Positions 16,491 to 25,240 of a stretch of DNA of 64,000 nucleotides are shown here, piece by piece; the stretch's first letter is position 1, and each line of letters begins with the position of its first letter. The notes below the pieces were generated by a model. The model was not told the origin of the DNA. It ran no database searches and was given only the letters and a program-made list of their open reading frames with translations. Where the stretch lies: assembly GCF_022014495.1 (NCBI RefSeq), contig NZ_JAKLSQ010000001.1:100739-164738 (forward strand), given 5' to 3'. A program made the translations under genes and the position numbers. Source of the stretch: Sandaracinobacteroides sayramensis. GTDB taxonomy: Bacteria > Pseudomonadota > Alphaproteobacteria > Sphingomonadales > Sphingomonadaceae.

Positions 16491-16602
16491 CGCCAGCAAA
16501 ATGCGCGATTCAGGATCGCTTCAAGCCGGCTGGCCTTTTTCACCGCCAACCGCGCACCCCTCCCTCAAGCGCGGCAAGCTTATGCACAGGAAAGGTTTTT
16601 TC

Positions 16603-17223
16603 ATGGCCAATGCCACCAAGCTCGCCCTTGCCCTGATCGGCACGGCTTCGCTCTTCGCGGCGACCCAGGCGTCAGCCGCCGAGCCGTTCAGCGGCCCCTA
16701 TGTCGGCGGTGAAATCGGCTGGCAGCAAGACAAGCTGCGCGGCACGATGCGCACCGGCATCGGCGCCCTGACCGCCAGCGACGACGCCTCCGGCTTCGCC
16801 TATGGCGGCCAGATCGGCTATGACTTCAAGCTGTCCGAGAAGTTCGTGCTCGGCGCCGAAGCCTTCGTGGGCGGCGACACCGGCAAGATCCGCGACGAAG
16901 ACACCTGGGCCGACGGCGGCCGCGCTTTTGGCCTCACTGCCCGCGCCGGCGTGCTGGCCGGCCCGCAGTCGCTCGTCTATGTGAAGGGTGGCTGGGAAAA
17001 CGGCCGCTTCACCTTCTTCGACGGCGAAGACCGTGTGAGCCGCAACCGCGATGGCTGGACGATCGGCGCCGGTTTCGAGCAGATGCTCACCCCGAACGTC
17101 TCGGCCCGTGTCGAATATCGCCACACGAAGTTCAACAGCTTCAACGTCGACCTGACGGAAGGCGACGCCTCGGCGCGCTTCAACCGCAACCGGGTGATGG
17201 CGGGCGTGAACTTCCGCTTCTGA
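16603..17223 (+). CDS. Outer-membrane beta-barrel protein (OmpA/Omp25-like)
   Basis: The 206-residue protein has a signal peptide of about 24 residues (ending ATQASA). An eight-strand barrel pattern follows, starting FSGPYVGGEIGWQ and finishing with NRVMAGVNFRF, a canonical C-terminal barrel strand ending in Phe. It matches small opacity/Omp25-type outer-membrane proteins. ATG at 16603 has AGGAAAGG upstream. It is a single-gene unit closed by a strong terminator at 17284-17309. Confidence 0.88.
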   Translation: MANATKLALALIGTASLFAATQASAAEPFSGPYVGGEIGWQQDKLRGTMRTGIGALTASDDASGFAYGGQIGYDFKLSEKFVLGAEAFVGGDTGKIRDEDTWADGGRAFGLTARAGVLAGPQSLVYVKGGWENGRFTFFDGEDRVSRNRDGWTIGAGFEQMLTPNVSARVEYRHTKFNSFNVDLTEGDASARFNRNRVMAGVNFRF

Positions 17224-17283
17224 TCGGGAGCATGCACCAGAGCGGCCGGGGCTTATTCAGGCACCCCGGCCGCTTCCGGGAAA

Positions 17284-17309
17284 GGCGGGCCAAAAGGCCC
17301 GCCTTTTTT
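17284..17309 (+). terminator. Rho-independent terminator after the barrel protein gene
   Basis: GGCGGGCC (17284-17291), loop AAAA, GGCCCGCC (17296-17303) and a run of six T residues form a textbook intrinsic terminator 61 bp after the stop of the outer-membrane protein gene. It lies between convergent genes and separates them from glnD. Confidence 0.9.
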
Positions 17310-17341
17310 CGTTTCCGCCAGCCCTGCCTTCAGGCCAGATG

Positions 17342-20098
17342 TCAGGCCACATCCGGCACCTTGCGCCCCGGTGCCGCCGCCACTTCCAGCAACCGCTTTT
17401 CCAACGCCTTCATCCGCGCCGGGCTGTCGATCTTCTCGCCCGTCAGGTCGGTCAGGTAGAAAGTGTCCACCGCCCGCTCGCCATAGGTCGCGACATGCGC
17501 CGAATGGATCGTCACCCGCGCGCCATATAGGGCATAGGTCAGCGCATAGAGCAGCGCCGGCCGGTCCAGCGACGTCACTTCCACCACGGTGAAACGGTTG
17601 GAGGCGCGGTTGTCGAGGAAGACCTGCGGCACCACCCGGAACGCTTCCTGCCGGCGCCTGGGCAGCGGGCGGGCCGTCAGCCGATCGGCCAGCTTCACCT
17701 TGCCCGCGAGCGAATCGAGAATGGCCGCCTCCATGCGGCGCAGCCGCTCCGGCTCGTCGAACGGCCCGCCCAGCGGATCCTGCACGAGCAGATTGTCGAG
17801 CGCCATGCCGTCCCGCGTGGTGTGGATGCGCGCGTCGACGATCGTCGCCCCGCCCAGCGCGATGCCGCCGGCGATCCGGTAGAAAAGCCCGGGATGGTCG
17901 GCGGCATAGACGGTGACGAGGGTGGTGCCAGCCCCGGCATCCGGCGTGGAGCGGATGGTGAACTGCCGTTTTTCCACATCCGCGTCGGCGACCAGCGCCA
18001 GGTTGGCGGCCAGCACGTCGGCAGGCTCCGAAAGCCAGTAGCTGTCGGCGAAGCGCCCGGCATAGGCCGCGAAGCCGGCGTCCGCCCAGCCCATCGCCTG
18101 CTGCAGCCCCTGCTGGCGCGCCTCGATCCGCTCCTGCCGGCCGCTCTGCTTGTGGCCCAGGCGCAACACCTCCTCGGCGGAATCGTAGAGTGTGGAAAGC
18201 AGTTGCGCTTTCCAGTTGTTCCACACCCCCGGCCCGACGGCCCGGATATCCACCACCGTCAGCACCAGCAGCAGCCGCAGCCGCTCCACCGAAGCCACCG
18301 CCTCCACGAAGTCGAGGATGGTCTTGAAGTCGGAGAGGTCGCGCTTGAAGGCGGTCGCCGACATCAGCAGATGCTGGCGCACCAGCCAGGCGACGGTGTC
18401 GGTCTCGGAAGCGGAAAGCCCCAGCCGCGGGCAGAGCTTTAGCGCCACCTGTTCGCCGAGGATGGAATGGTCGCCGCCGCGCCCCTTGGCGATGTCGTGC
18501 AAAAGCACCGCCACATAAAGCGCGCGGCGCGAGGCGATCTGGTGGACCACCGCCGAAGACAGCGGATGGTCCTGCCTCAGCGTCCCCTTCTCGATCGCCG
18601 CGAGCAGGCCGATCGCCCGGATGCTGTGCTCGTCCACCGTGTAATGGTGGTACATGTCCCACTGCATCTTGGCGACGACGCGCCCGAAGTCGGGCACGAA
18701 GCGGCCGAAGACCCCGGCCTCGTTCATCCAGCGCAGCACCTTCTCCGGGTCGCGCGGGGAGCAGAGCACGTCCAGGAACAGGGCGTTGGCGCGCGGATCC
18801 TGCCGCACGGCCTCGGTGATCAGCCCTTCGTCCCGCGCGGCGAGGCGCATGGTCATCGGATGGATTTCCAGCCCGTGCAGGTCCGCGAGCTGGAACAGTT
18901 CGACCAGCCGCACCGGGTCCTTCTGGAAGAAATCGTCGGAAGGCGCTTCGATCCGGCCGGACGCCAGGCGGAAACCGTTCAGCCGGCGCGGCCGGCGCGC
19001 CAGCCTCGGGATCCAGGACGAGCGCGCATGCTGTTCCTCCAGATGCGCCAGGAACAGGCCGGTCAGGTTGCCGACCTGCTTCGCGGTCAGGAAATAATGC
19101 CGCATGAAGCGCTCCACCGCCGACATCCCCGGGCGGTTGGCATAGGCCATCCGGTCGGCCACCTCGCGCTGGGTGTCGAAGGTCAGCCGCTCCTCGGCGC
19201 GGCCGGCGATGTCGTGCAGCGTGATCCGCACCGCCCAGAGGAAGTTCTGCGCCCGCTGGAACTGGCGATACTCCGCCGGGCTGAAAAGCCCCTTCTCCAC
19301 CAGTTCGTGCGAATCGCGGACCTGGTGCACGAACTTGCCGATCCAGAACAGGGTCTGGAGATCGCGCAACCCGCCCTTCCCGTCCTTCACATTGGGCTCG
19401 ACGACATAGCGGCTGTCGCCCATGCGCTTGTGCCGCTCGTCCCGCTCGCTCAGCTTTTCCGCGATGAACTCGCGCGCCTGCCCGGCGACGATCTCGCGCT
19501 GGAAGCGGGCGGAGGCCTCGTCGTAAAGCGCCTGGTCGCCCCAGAGGTAGCGGGCTTCCAGAAGCGCGGTCTTCACCGTCAGATCGCCCTTCGCCATCCG
19601 GATCATGTCGTCGACGGTGCGGGTGGAATGGCCGACCTTCAGCCCCAGGTCCCACAGGATATAGAGCACCGCTTCCACCACCTGCTCCACCCAGGCGGTG
19701 TTCCTGAGCGGCGAGAGGAACATGAGGTCGATGTCGGAAAAGGGCGCCATCTCGGCGCGGCCGTAGCCGCCGACCGCCACCATCGACAGGCGCTCGGCGG
19801 CGGAAGGGTTGTCCAGCCGATAGACATGCTGAGTGACGGCATCATAGGCGACCCGCAGAAGCTGGTCCGTCAGGAAGCTCTGGGCGCTGGCCAGTTCCAG
19901 CCCCCTGCCCGGTGTCGTGGCGATACGGCGGCGGATTTCCGCCCGGCCCTCCTCCAGCGCCTCCTTCAGCGCCGCGGCGATCGCCGGCCGCCGGCCTTCC
20001 GGCGGCGCTTGCGCCACTGCCTGTTCCACCCGCTCCGCCAGCTTGCGGCGGTCGATGATGGCGCGCCGCTGGGGCACATGGTCGTAAAGCCCGGTCAT
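17342..20098 (-). CDS. glnD: Bifunctional uridylyltransferase/uridylyl-removing enzyme (PII)
   Basis: GlnD senses glutamine and adds or removes UMP on PII proteins, controlling nitrogen assimilation. The 918-residue product has the nucleotidyltransferase core (VGGYGRAEMAPFSDIDLMFL, about residue 110), the GlnE/GlnD helical region and an HD phosphohydrolase domain (HHYTVDEHSIRA and VLLHDIAKGRGGDHS). It ends with two ACT domains (TLVTVYAADHPGLFYRIAGG and VVEVTSLDRPALLYALT). ATG at 20098 is chosen for family-like length; an in-frame ATG at 20158 would add 20 residues. It is transcribed alone, divergent from the MFS gene. Very long open frames on the opposite strand here are GC shadows. Confidence 0.96.
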   Translation of the reverse strand: MTGLYDHVPQRRAIIDRRKLAERVEQAVAQAPPEGRRPAIAAALKEALEEGRAEIRRRIATTPGRGLELASAQSFLTDQLLRVAYDAVTQHVYRLDNPSAAERLSMVAVGGYGRAEMAPFSDIDLMFLSPLRNTAWVEQVVEAVLYILWDLGLKVGHSTRTVDDMIRMAKGDLTVKTALLEARYLWGDQALYDEASARFQREIVAGQAREFIAEKLSERDERHKRMGDSRYVVEPNVKDGKGGLRDLQTLFWIGKFVHQVRDSHELVEKGLFSPAEYRQFQRAQNFLWAVRITLHDIAGRAEERLTFDTQREVADRMAYANRPGMSAVERFMRHYFLTAKQVGNLTGLFLAHLEEQHARSSWIPRLARRPRRLNGFRLASGRIEAPSDDFFQKDPVRLVELFQLADLHGLEIHPMTMRLAARDEGLITEAVRQDPRANALFLDVLCSPRDPEKVLRWMNEAGVFGRFVPDFGRVVAKMQWDMYHHYTVDEHSIRAIGLLAAIEKGTLRQDHPLSSAVVHQIASRRALYVAVLLHDIAKGRGGDHSILGEQVALKLCPRLGLSASETDTVAWLVRQHLLMSATAFKRDLSDFKTILDFVEAVASVERLRLLLVLTVVDIRAVGPGVWNNWKAQLLSTLYDSAEEVLRLGHKQSGRQERIEARQQGLQQAMGWADAGFAAYAGRFADSYWLSEPADVLAANLALVADADVEKRQFTIRSTPDAGAGTTLVTVYAADHPGLFYRIAGGIALGGATIVDARIHTTRDGMALDNLLVQDPLGGPFDEPERLRRMEAAILDSLAGKVKLADRLTARPLPRRRQEAFRVVPQVFLDNRASNRFTVVEVTSLDRPALLYALTYALYGARVTIHSAHVATYGERAVDTFYLTDLTGEKIDSPARMKALEKRLLEVAAAPGRKVPDVA

Positions 20099-20249
20099 GG
20101 CTTTTTCATAGCGCCGGCTGCGCCCGGCGCACAGCCGGGAGTTGTTGACCCGCCTCATGAAAAAACCCGTTTCGCGCGCGCAACATGCCTGCTAGGTCCG
20201 TGGCCTTGGGAAGCTGCCCTTCGAAGAAGGGTAAGCGATGGGAGGATTG

Positions 20250-21818
20250 ATGCAGCCGACGGAATCCGAGGTCGCCGAAGCACGGTCGCGCGTGGGCGGT
20301 CCTTATGCCTGGTATGTGTTGGGCGTGCTGGTGCTGGTCTATGTGTTCAATTTCATCGACCGGCAGATCATGTCGATCCTCGCCGAGGACATCAAAAGAG
20401 ACCTCGGCATCGGCGATTCCGAAATCGGCTTCCTTTACGGCACGGTGTTCGGCGTCTTCTACGCGCTGTTCGGAATCCCGCTCGGCCGGCTGGCCGACAT
20501 GTGGCACCGCGTCCGCCTGCTTTCGATCGGCCTCGCGCTCTGGTCGGGAATGACGGCGCTTTCCGGCATGGCGCAGAATTTCGGCCAGTTGGCCGCCGCC
20601 CGCATCGGCGTCGGCGTCGGCGAAGCCTCCGCCTCGCCGGTCGCCTATTCCGTGCTTTCCGATTATTTCCCGAAAGAGAAGCGGGCGACCGCCCTCTCCA
20701 TCTACTCGTCGGGCATCTACATCGGCGGCGGCCTTTCGCTGTTCATCGGCGGCCTCACCGTCGAACGCTGGAACAACGCCTTCCCCGACGGAGGCCCCTT
20801 CGGCCTCGTCGGCTGGCAGGCGGCCTTCATGGCGGTCGGCCTGCCCGGCCTGCTGCTCGCCATCTGGGTCTCCACCCTGCGCGAGCCGATCCGCGGCCTG
20901 TCCGAAGGCATCGTCATGCCTTCGGAGGAACGGCCGTTCGGCAAGTTCCTGAACGAGCTTTCCAGCGTGCTGCCGCCGCTCACCGTCCTGCACGCCGCCC
21001 GCCACGGCGGCCGGTCGCTGGCGGTGAACCTGGTCGGGCTCGCCGTGGCAGCCGTCTTCATCGCGGGCATGAGCCATTTCACCGGCAACTGGCCGCAATG
21101 GCTGGCGCTGGGGCTGGCCGGCTATGCCGTCTTCTCCTGGTCGCAGTCGCTGTCCTACCGGGACAAGCCCACGCACAAGCTGATCTGGGGCACGCCCACC
21201 TTCCTGCTGATGGTTCTGGGCTTCGGCATCGTTTCCATGACCAACTATGCCCATGGCTTCTGGGCCGCCCCTTATGCCATCCGCACCTTCGGGGTGGACA
21301 AGGCGATGGCCGGATTCTTCCTGGGCAGCGGCGGCGCGCTGGGCGGCTTCCTGTCGATCATCGCCGGCGGCAAGATCGCCGACACGCTGCGCCGCGACAA
21401 CCCGTCCGGCCGCATCATCATCGGCTTCGCGACCGTGCTGCTGCCCATCCCCTTCATCCTGCTGCAGTTCACCACCAGTTCCGTCACCCTCTTCTATATC
21501 TTCGCCTTCCTGGCCTCGCTGTTCAACTCGATGTGGGTGGGGGTGGCCGGCGCCACCGCGCAGGATCTGGTGCTGCCGCGCATGCGCGGCGCCGCCACCG
21601 CCACCTTCTTCCTGGGCACGACGGTGATCGGCCTCGGCCTCGGCCCGTTCCTGGCCGGCCGCCTTTCGGAGCTGATGGGCAACCTCGGCCATGCGCTGAT
21701 CGCCATGTCGGCCTTCGCGCCGCTGCCGCTCCTCTGCTTCTACTATGTCTACCGCAACCTGCCGGCGGCGGAGGCGACCCGGATCGACCGCGCCCGCGCC
21801 GCCGGCGAGCCCATCTGA
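20250..21818 (+). CDS. MFS transporter (spinster-like)
   Basis: The 522-residue protein has about twelve membrane helices. The first begins YAWYVLGVLVLVYVFNFIDRQ, and the MFS loop 2-3 motif appears as GIPLGRLADMWHRVRLL. A long soluble stretch between helices 6 and 7 includes SVLPPLTVLHAARHGG. The FIDRQIMSILAEDIKRDLGI segment is typical of the spinster-like/sugar-acid group in sphingomonads. The ATG at 20250 has GGGAGG upstream; an ATG at 20238 is possible. The SDR gene follows after 8 bp, so substrate import and oxidation may be linked. The substrate is unknown. Confidence 0.87.
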   Translation: MQPTESEVAEARSRVGGPYAWYVLGVLVLVYVFNFIDRQIMSILAEDIKRDLGIGDSEIGFLYGTVFGVFYALFGIPLGRLADMWHRVRLLSIGLALWSGMTALSGMAQNFGQLAAARIGVGVGEASASPVAYSVLSDYFPKEKRATALSIYSSGIYIGGGLSLFIGGLTVERWNNAFPDGGPFGLVGWQAAFMAVGLPGLLLAIWVSTLREPIRGLSEGIVMPSEERPFGKFLNELSSVLPPLTVLHAARHGGRSLAVNLVGLAVAAVFIAGMSHFTGNWPQWLALGLAGYAVFSWSQSLSYRDKPTHKLIWGTPTFLLMVLGFGIVSMTNYAHGFWAAPYAIRTFGVDKAMAGFFLGSGGALGGFLSIIAGGKIADTLRRDNPSGRIIIGFATVLLPIPFILLQFTTSSVTLFYIFAFLASLFNSMWVGVAGATAQDLVLPRMRGAATATFFLGTTVIGLGLGPFLAGRLSELMGNLGHALIAMSAFAPLPLLCFYYVYRNLPAAEATRIDRARAAGEPI

Positions 21819-21826
21819 GGATATCC

Positions 21827-22603
21827 ATGAGCCTGAGGATCGCAGACCTCTTCTCCGTCGCCGGCAAGACGGTCGTCGTCACCGGCGGCAGCCGCGGCAT
21901 CGGCGAGATGATCGCCCGCGCCTATGTGGAAAATGGCGCCAAGGTCATCCTCTCCAGCCGCAAGGCCGCCGATGTCGAGGCGCTGGCAGGCCAACTCGGC
22001 AGCGCCGCCACCCCGATCCCCGCCGACCTCTCGCAAATGGCCGAGATCGAGCGGTTCGCCGCCGAAGTCGCCAAGGTCACCGACAAGGTGCATGTCCTCT
22101 TCAACAACGCCGGCGCCTCCTGGGGGGCGGGCTTCGACGAATTCCCGGAAATCGGCTGGGACAAGATCATGGACATCAACCTGAAGTCCGTATTCTTCCT
22201 CTCGCAGAAGCTGATCCACCTGCTGGAAGCCGCCGCCACGCCCGAAGACAACGCCCGCATCGTCAACATCGGCTCGATCGACGGCCAGCACGTTTCCCCG
22301 ATCGAGACCTACAGCTACGCCGCCTCCAAGGCCGGCGTGCTGCACCTGACCCGGATGATGGCCAGGAACCTCGCCCCCCGGAACATCCAGGTCAACGCCA
22401 TCGCGCCGGGCTATTTCCCCTCGAAAATGACCGCCGGAATAGCCGACGAAATCAACAACAACGCCCTCAAAACCACCCCCATGGCCCGCTGGGGCACGCC
22501 CGAAGACATGGCCGGCGTCGCCCTCTTCCTCGGCTCCAAAGCCTCCGCCTACCTCTGCGGTGCCACGGTGACCGCCGACGGCGGCTACGCGACGACGGCG
22601 TGA
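21827..22603 (+). CDS. Short-chain dehydrogenase/reductase
   Basis: The 258-residue protein is a classical SDR. It has the cofactor motif VVTGGSRGIGE (~18), the NNAGAS motif (~95), catalytic Ser in NIGSIDGQ (~145) and YSYAASKAG with Tyr and Lys (~160). The basic residue pattern after the glycine motif (SSRKAADVE) suggests NADP preference. It is immediately downstream of the MFS gene (8-bp gap), so probably co-transcribed. The substrate cannot be assigned. Confidence 0.92.
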   Translation: MSLRIADLFSVAGKTVVVTGGSRGIGEMIARAYVENGAKVILSSRKAADVEALAGQLGSAATPIPADLSQMAEIERFAAEVAKVTDKVHVLFNNAGASWGAGFDEFPEIGWDKIMDINLKSVFFLSQKLIHLLEAAATPEDNARIVNIGSIDGQHVSPIETYSYAASKAGVLHLTRMMARNLAPRNIQVNAIAPGYFPSKMTAGIADEINNNALKTTPMARWGTPEDMAGVALFLGSKASAYLCGATVTADGGYATTA

Positions 22604-22615
22604 ATGGAGAACGCA

Positions 22616-22798
22616 GGGGCTCTGCCCCTGCACCCCGCAAGGGGCGTGACGCCCCTTGACCCCTTTAAGTTTGCAGAAGAGCCCCCCGGGACCGACAGCT
22701 GTGCACGCACGTCGGGCTTCGGGGGGCTCTTCTGCAAACTTATGGAGGTGCAGGAGGGTCACCCTCCTGCTGGGGGTCCAGGGGGCAAAGCCCCCTGG
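22616..22798. repeat. Clustered palindromic repeat (five hairpins)
   Basis: Between two converging genes lies a nest of inverted repeats. GGGGC/GCCCC is at 22616-22628, AAGGGGCG/CGCCCCTT at 22639-22657, and a perfect 22-bp inverted repeat at 22666-22687 and 22721-22742. CAGGAGGG/CCCTCCTG follows at 22751-22769 and CCAGGGGGC/GCCCCCTGG at 22778-22798. The central arms enclose a 33-bp loop. No T-run follows, so this looks like a REP/MITE-type palindromic element rather than a simple terminator, though it may help stop both transcripts. Confidence 0.8.
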
Positions 22799-22807
22799 CC
22801 TTCTCCC

Positions 22808-23731
22808 TCACCCCGCCGGCCAGTTGCCGGCGCGGGCGACCAGCGAGGGCATGGGGCGGCCGAGGAGGGGTTCGAACCAGTGGTTGGCTTGGATCAGCTG
22901 ATCGAGGTCCAGGCCGGTTTCGATGCCGGAGCGGTCGAGGAGATAGACCAGTTCCTCGGTGGCGATGTTGCCGGTGGCCTTGGGGGCGAAGGGGCAGCCG
23001 CCCAGCCCGCCGAGGCTGGAGTCGAGGGTTGTGACCCCGGAGTTGCAGGCCGCCCAGGCGTTGGCGATTCCGGTGCCGCGGGTGTTGTGGAAATGCGCGC
23101 GCAGGCGGACGCCGGGGGCGGCTTCGCGCACCTTGCCGAACAGCTCTTCCACCTGCGCGGGAACCGCCACGCCGATGGTATCGGCGAGCGCGATCTCGAC
23201 TGCGCCGGCTTCCGCCATTTCTCGCGCGACGCGCACCACCGTTTCGGGCGGGACCGGGCCTTCGAACGGGCAGCCGAAGGCGGCGGAGATGGTCACCTGC
23301 GGCACCAGCCCGCCTTCCTTCGCCAGCCGCAGCATGGCGCGGTTTTCGGCTATGCCTTCCTCGATCGTCTGGCCCTGGTTGCGCTGGCCGAAGCTGTCGG
23401 AGGCGACGACGACGCAGCCGGCCTCGTCCACGCCGCGCCTGCCGCCGTCGCGGGTGGCGAGCGCGCGCAGCACGCCGCGCTTGTTGAGGCAGAGGCCGAT
23501 GTAGGAGACGTCTTTCCGGTCCGGCAGGGCGGCGATCACCGCCTCGCCGTCCGCCATCTGCGGCACGCGGGCGGGGTTCACGAAGCTGGCGACCTCGATG
23601 CGCCTCACGCCGGCTGTCAGCAGGCGGCCGATCAGCCCCAGCTTGCCCTCGGTGCCGATCACTTCCTTTTCGTTCTGAAGACCGTCGCGCGCGCCGACCT
23701 CGACGATTTCCACGCTGGGCTTCTGTTGCAT
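22808..23731 (-). CDS. Hydroxymethylglutaryl-CoA lyase
   Basis: The 307-residue enzyme of the HMGL-like TIM-barrel family has EIVEVGARDGLQNE (substrate and metal Asp), EVASFVNPARVPQMAD, FGCPFEG and the cysteine loop GLGGCPFAPKATGNIATEE. It cleaves HMG-CoA to acetoacetate and acetyl-CoA in leucine breakdown. ATG at 23731 fits the family start; the open frame upstream is not conserved in character. It is divergent from the CaiB-type CoA-transferase gene by 98 bp, so they may share a regulatory region. Confidence 0.92.
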   Translation of the reverse strand: MQQKPSVEIVEVGARDGLQNEKEVIGTEGKLGLIGRLLTAGVRRIEVASFVNPARVPQMADGEAVIAALPDRKDVSYIGLCLNKRGVLRALATRDGGRRGVDEAGCVVVASDSFGQRNQGQTIEEGIAENRAMLRLAKEGGLVPQVTISAAFGCPFEGPVPPETVVRVAREMAEAGAVEIALADTIGVAVPAQVEELFGKVREAAPGVRLRAHFHNTRGTGIANAWAACNSGVTTLDSSLGGLGGCPFAPKATGNIATEELVYLLDRSGIETGLDLDQLIQANHWFEPLLGRPMPSLVARAGNWPAG

Positions 23732-23829
23732 GCGGCGGCCGATCCTCGCGTTCGCGGCTTGTCTCTCGATACCGCTAACCTCTATGCCCCGGGCCAAGGG
23801 TCCGCAAGGCAGGGAATGAGGCAGATAGC

Positions 23830-25029
23830 ATGGCACAGGGCGCGCTGGACGGGCTGCGGCTCATCGAACTGGGGCAGTTGATCGCGGGCCCCTTCTGCGG
23901 GCAGCTGATGGCCGACCATGGCTGCGAAGTCATCAAGGTGGAGTCGCCGGCTTCGGCGGATTCGCCGACCGAGGGCGACCCGATGCGCCAGTGGGGGCGC
24001 GGCAAGCCGGTGTGGTTCCCGGTGCTGGGGCGCAACAAGAAAACGATCACGCTGAACCTGCGCGACCCGCGCGGGCAGGACCTGCTGAAGCGGCTGGTGA
24101 AGAAGTCGGACTTCCTGCTGGAGAATTTCCGCCCCGGCACCCTGGAGAAATGGGGGCTGGGCTATCCGACGCTGGCCGCCGACAACCCCGGCCTCATCAT
24201 GATCCGCGTGTCCGGCTATGGGCAGACGGGGCCTTATGCGGCGCGCGCCGGCTATGGCTCCATCGGCGAGGCGATGGGGGGGATGCGCAACCTGGCGGGC
24301 GAGCCGTCGCTTCCGCCTAGCCGGATCGGGCTTTCGATCGGCGATTCGCTGGCGGCCACCTTCGCCTGCCTCGGTGCCATGATGGCGCTGCACCATCGGG
24401 AGCGCACCGGCGAGGGGCAGATTGTCGATTCCGCCATCTATGAATCGGTGCTGGCGATGATGGAATCGACCGTGCCGGAATATACCGAGGCCGGCTTCGT
24501 GCGGGAGCGCACCGGCTCCATCCTGCCGGGGATCGCGCCTTCCAACGTCTACCCCTGCGCCGATACCGAGGTGCTGATCGGCGCCAACCAGGACACGATC
24601 TTCGCCCGCCTGTGCGACGCGATGGGGACGCCGGCGCTGGCCCGCGACAGGCGCTTTTCCACGCACGAGGCGCGCAGCGAGCGACAGGCGGAACTGGACG
24701 AGCTGATCTCGGAATGGACGCGCAAGCGCAGCGCCGCGGACGTGCTGGCGGCGATGGAAGCGAACGGCGTTCCGGCCGGCAGGCTCTTCAAGGCGCCCGA
24801 CATGCTGGAAGACCCGCATTTCGCCGCCCGCGAGGCCCTGGTGCGGGTGGCGCATCCGGAGTTCGCCAATCTGGTGATGCAGAATGTCTTCCCGAAGCTG
24901 AGCGCCACGCCCGGCAAGGTGAACTGGGCCGGGAAGGCGATGGGCGCCAGCAACCAGGATGTCTACCGCGAGCTTCTGAACCTCTCCGACGACGACATCG
25001 CCGGGCTTCGCGGCGAAGGGATCATTTGA
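23830..25029 (+). CDS. CaiB/BaiF-type family III CoA transferase
   Basis: The 399-residue family III CoA transferase has an N-terminal Rossmann part (GLRLIELGQLIAGPFCGQLMADHGCEVIKVE) and the catalytic aspartate in GEGQIVDSAIYESVL (~residue 205). The VSGYGQTGPYAARAGY motif is characteristic of the family. It moves CoA between acyl groups. It is close to HMG-CoA lyase, suggesting branched-chain or short-chain acyl-CoA metabolism, but the donor and acceptor are not evident. Confidence 0.92.
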   Translation: MAQGALDGLRLIELGQLIAGPFCGQLMADHGCEVIKVESPASADSPTEGDPMRQWGRGKPVWFPVLGRNKKTITLNLRDPRGQDLLKRLVKKSDFLLENFRPGTLEKWGLGYPTLAADNPGLIMIRVSGYGQTGPYAARAGYGSIGEAMGGMRNLAGEPSLPPSRIGLSIGDSLAATFACLGAMMALHHRERTGEGQIVDSAIYESVLAMMESTVPEYTEAGFVRERTGSILPGIAPSNVYPCADTEVLIGANQDTIFARLCDAMGTPALARDRRFSTHEARSERQAELDELISEWTRKRSAADVLAAMEANGVPAGRLFKAPDMLEDPHFAAREALVRVAHPEFANLVMQNVFPKLSATPGKVNWAGKAMGASNQDVYRELLNLSDDDIAGLRGEGII

Positions 25030-25070
25030 GAGCCTGATTGCGGGTCGGGGACTCATATTCCCTTCCCCTT

Positions 25071-25161
25071 CGTCACCCCGGGCTTGACCCGGGGTCCAGC
25101 TTTGTCTCTCCAGCGCTGTGCGGGCGAAAAAGCTGGACCCCGGGTCAAGCCCGGGGTGACG
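25071..25161. repeat. Palindromic intergenic repeat with 32-bp perfect arms
   Basis: The arms 25071-25102 and 25130-25161 are exact reverse complements of 32 bp around a 27-bp loop. The arms carry the CCCGGGCTTGACCCGGGGTC core, a form seen in dispersed palindromic repeats of many alphaproteobacteria and often mis-read as coding. It lies between the CoA-transferase gene and nadE. It could fold into a very stable hairpin in RNA from either strand. Confidence 0.85.
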
Positions 25162-25240
25162 GGAAAATATGATCCAATGGCTTGAACAGGTCCCCAAGCC
25201 AGCATCCGAGCGCCGATTGTAGGGCGCCGCGCGAACGCCT

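Noticed and set aside
17253-19655. 800-codon minus-strand frame parallel to glnD
   Set aside because: It is a frame shadow of glnD; the glnD frame holds all the domain motifs.
18467-22603. 1378-codon plus-strand frame running from inside glnD to the SDR gene
   Set aside because: Only its 3' end (from 21827) is the true SDR gene. The rest is antisense to glnD or out of frame with the MFS gene.
22604-22807. Simple rho-independent terminator pair
   Set aside because: Strong stems are present but no T-run follows any of them, so the repeat-element reading is preferred.
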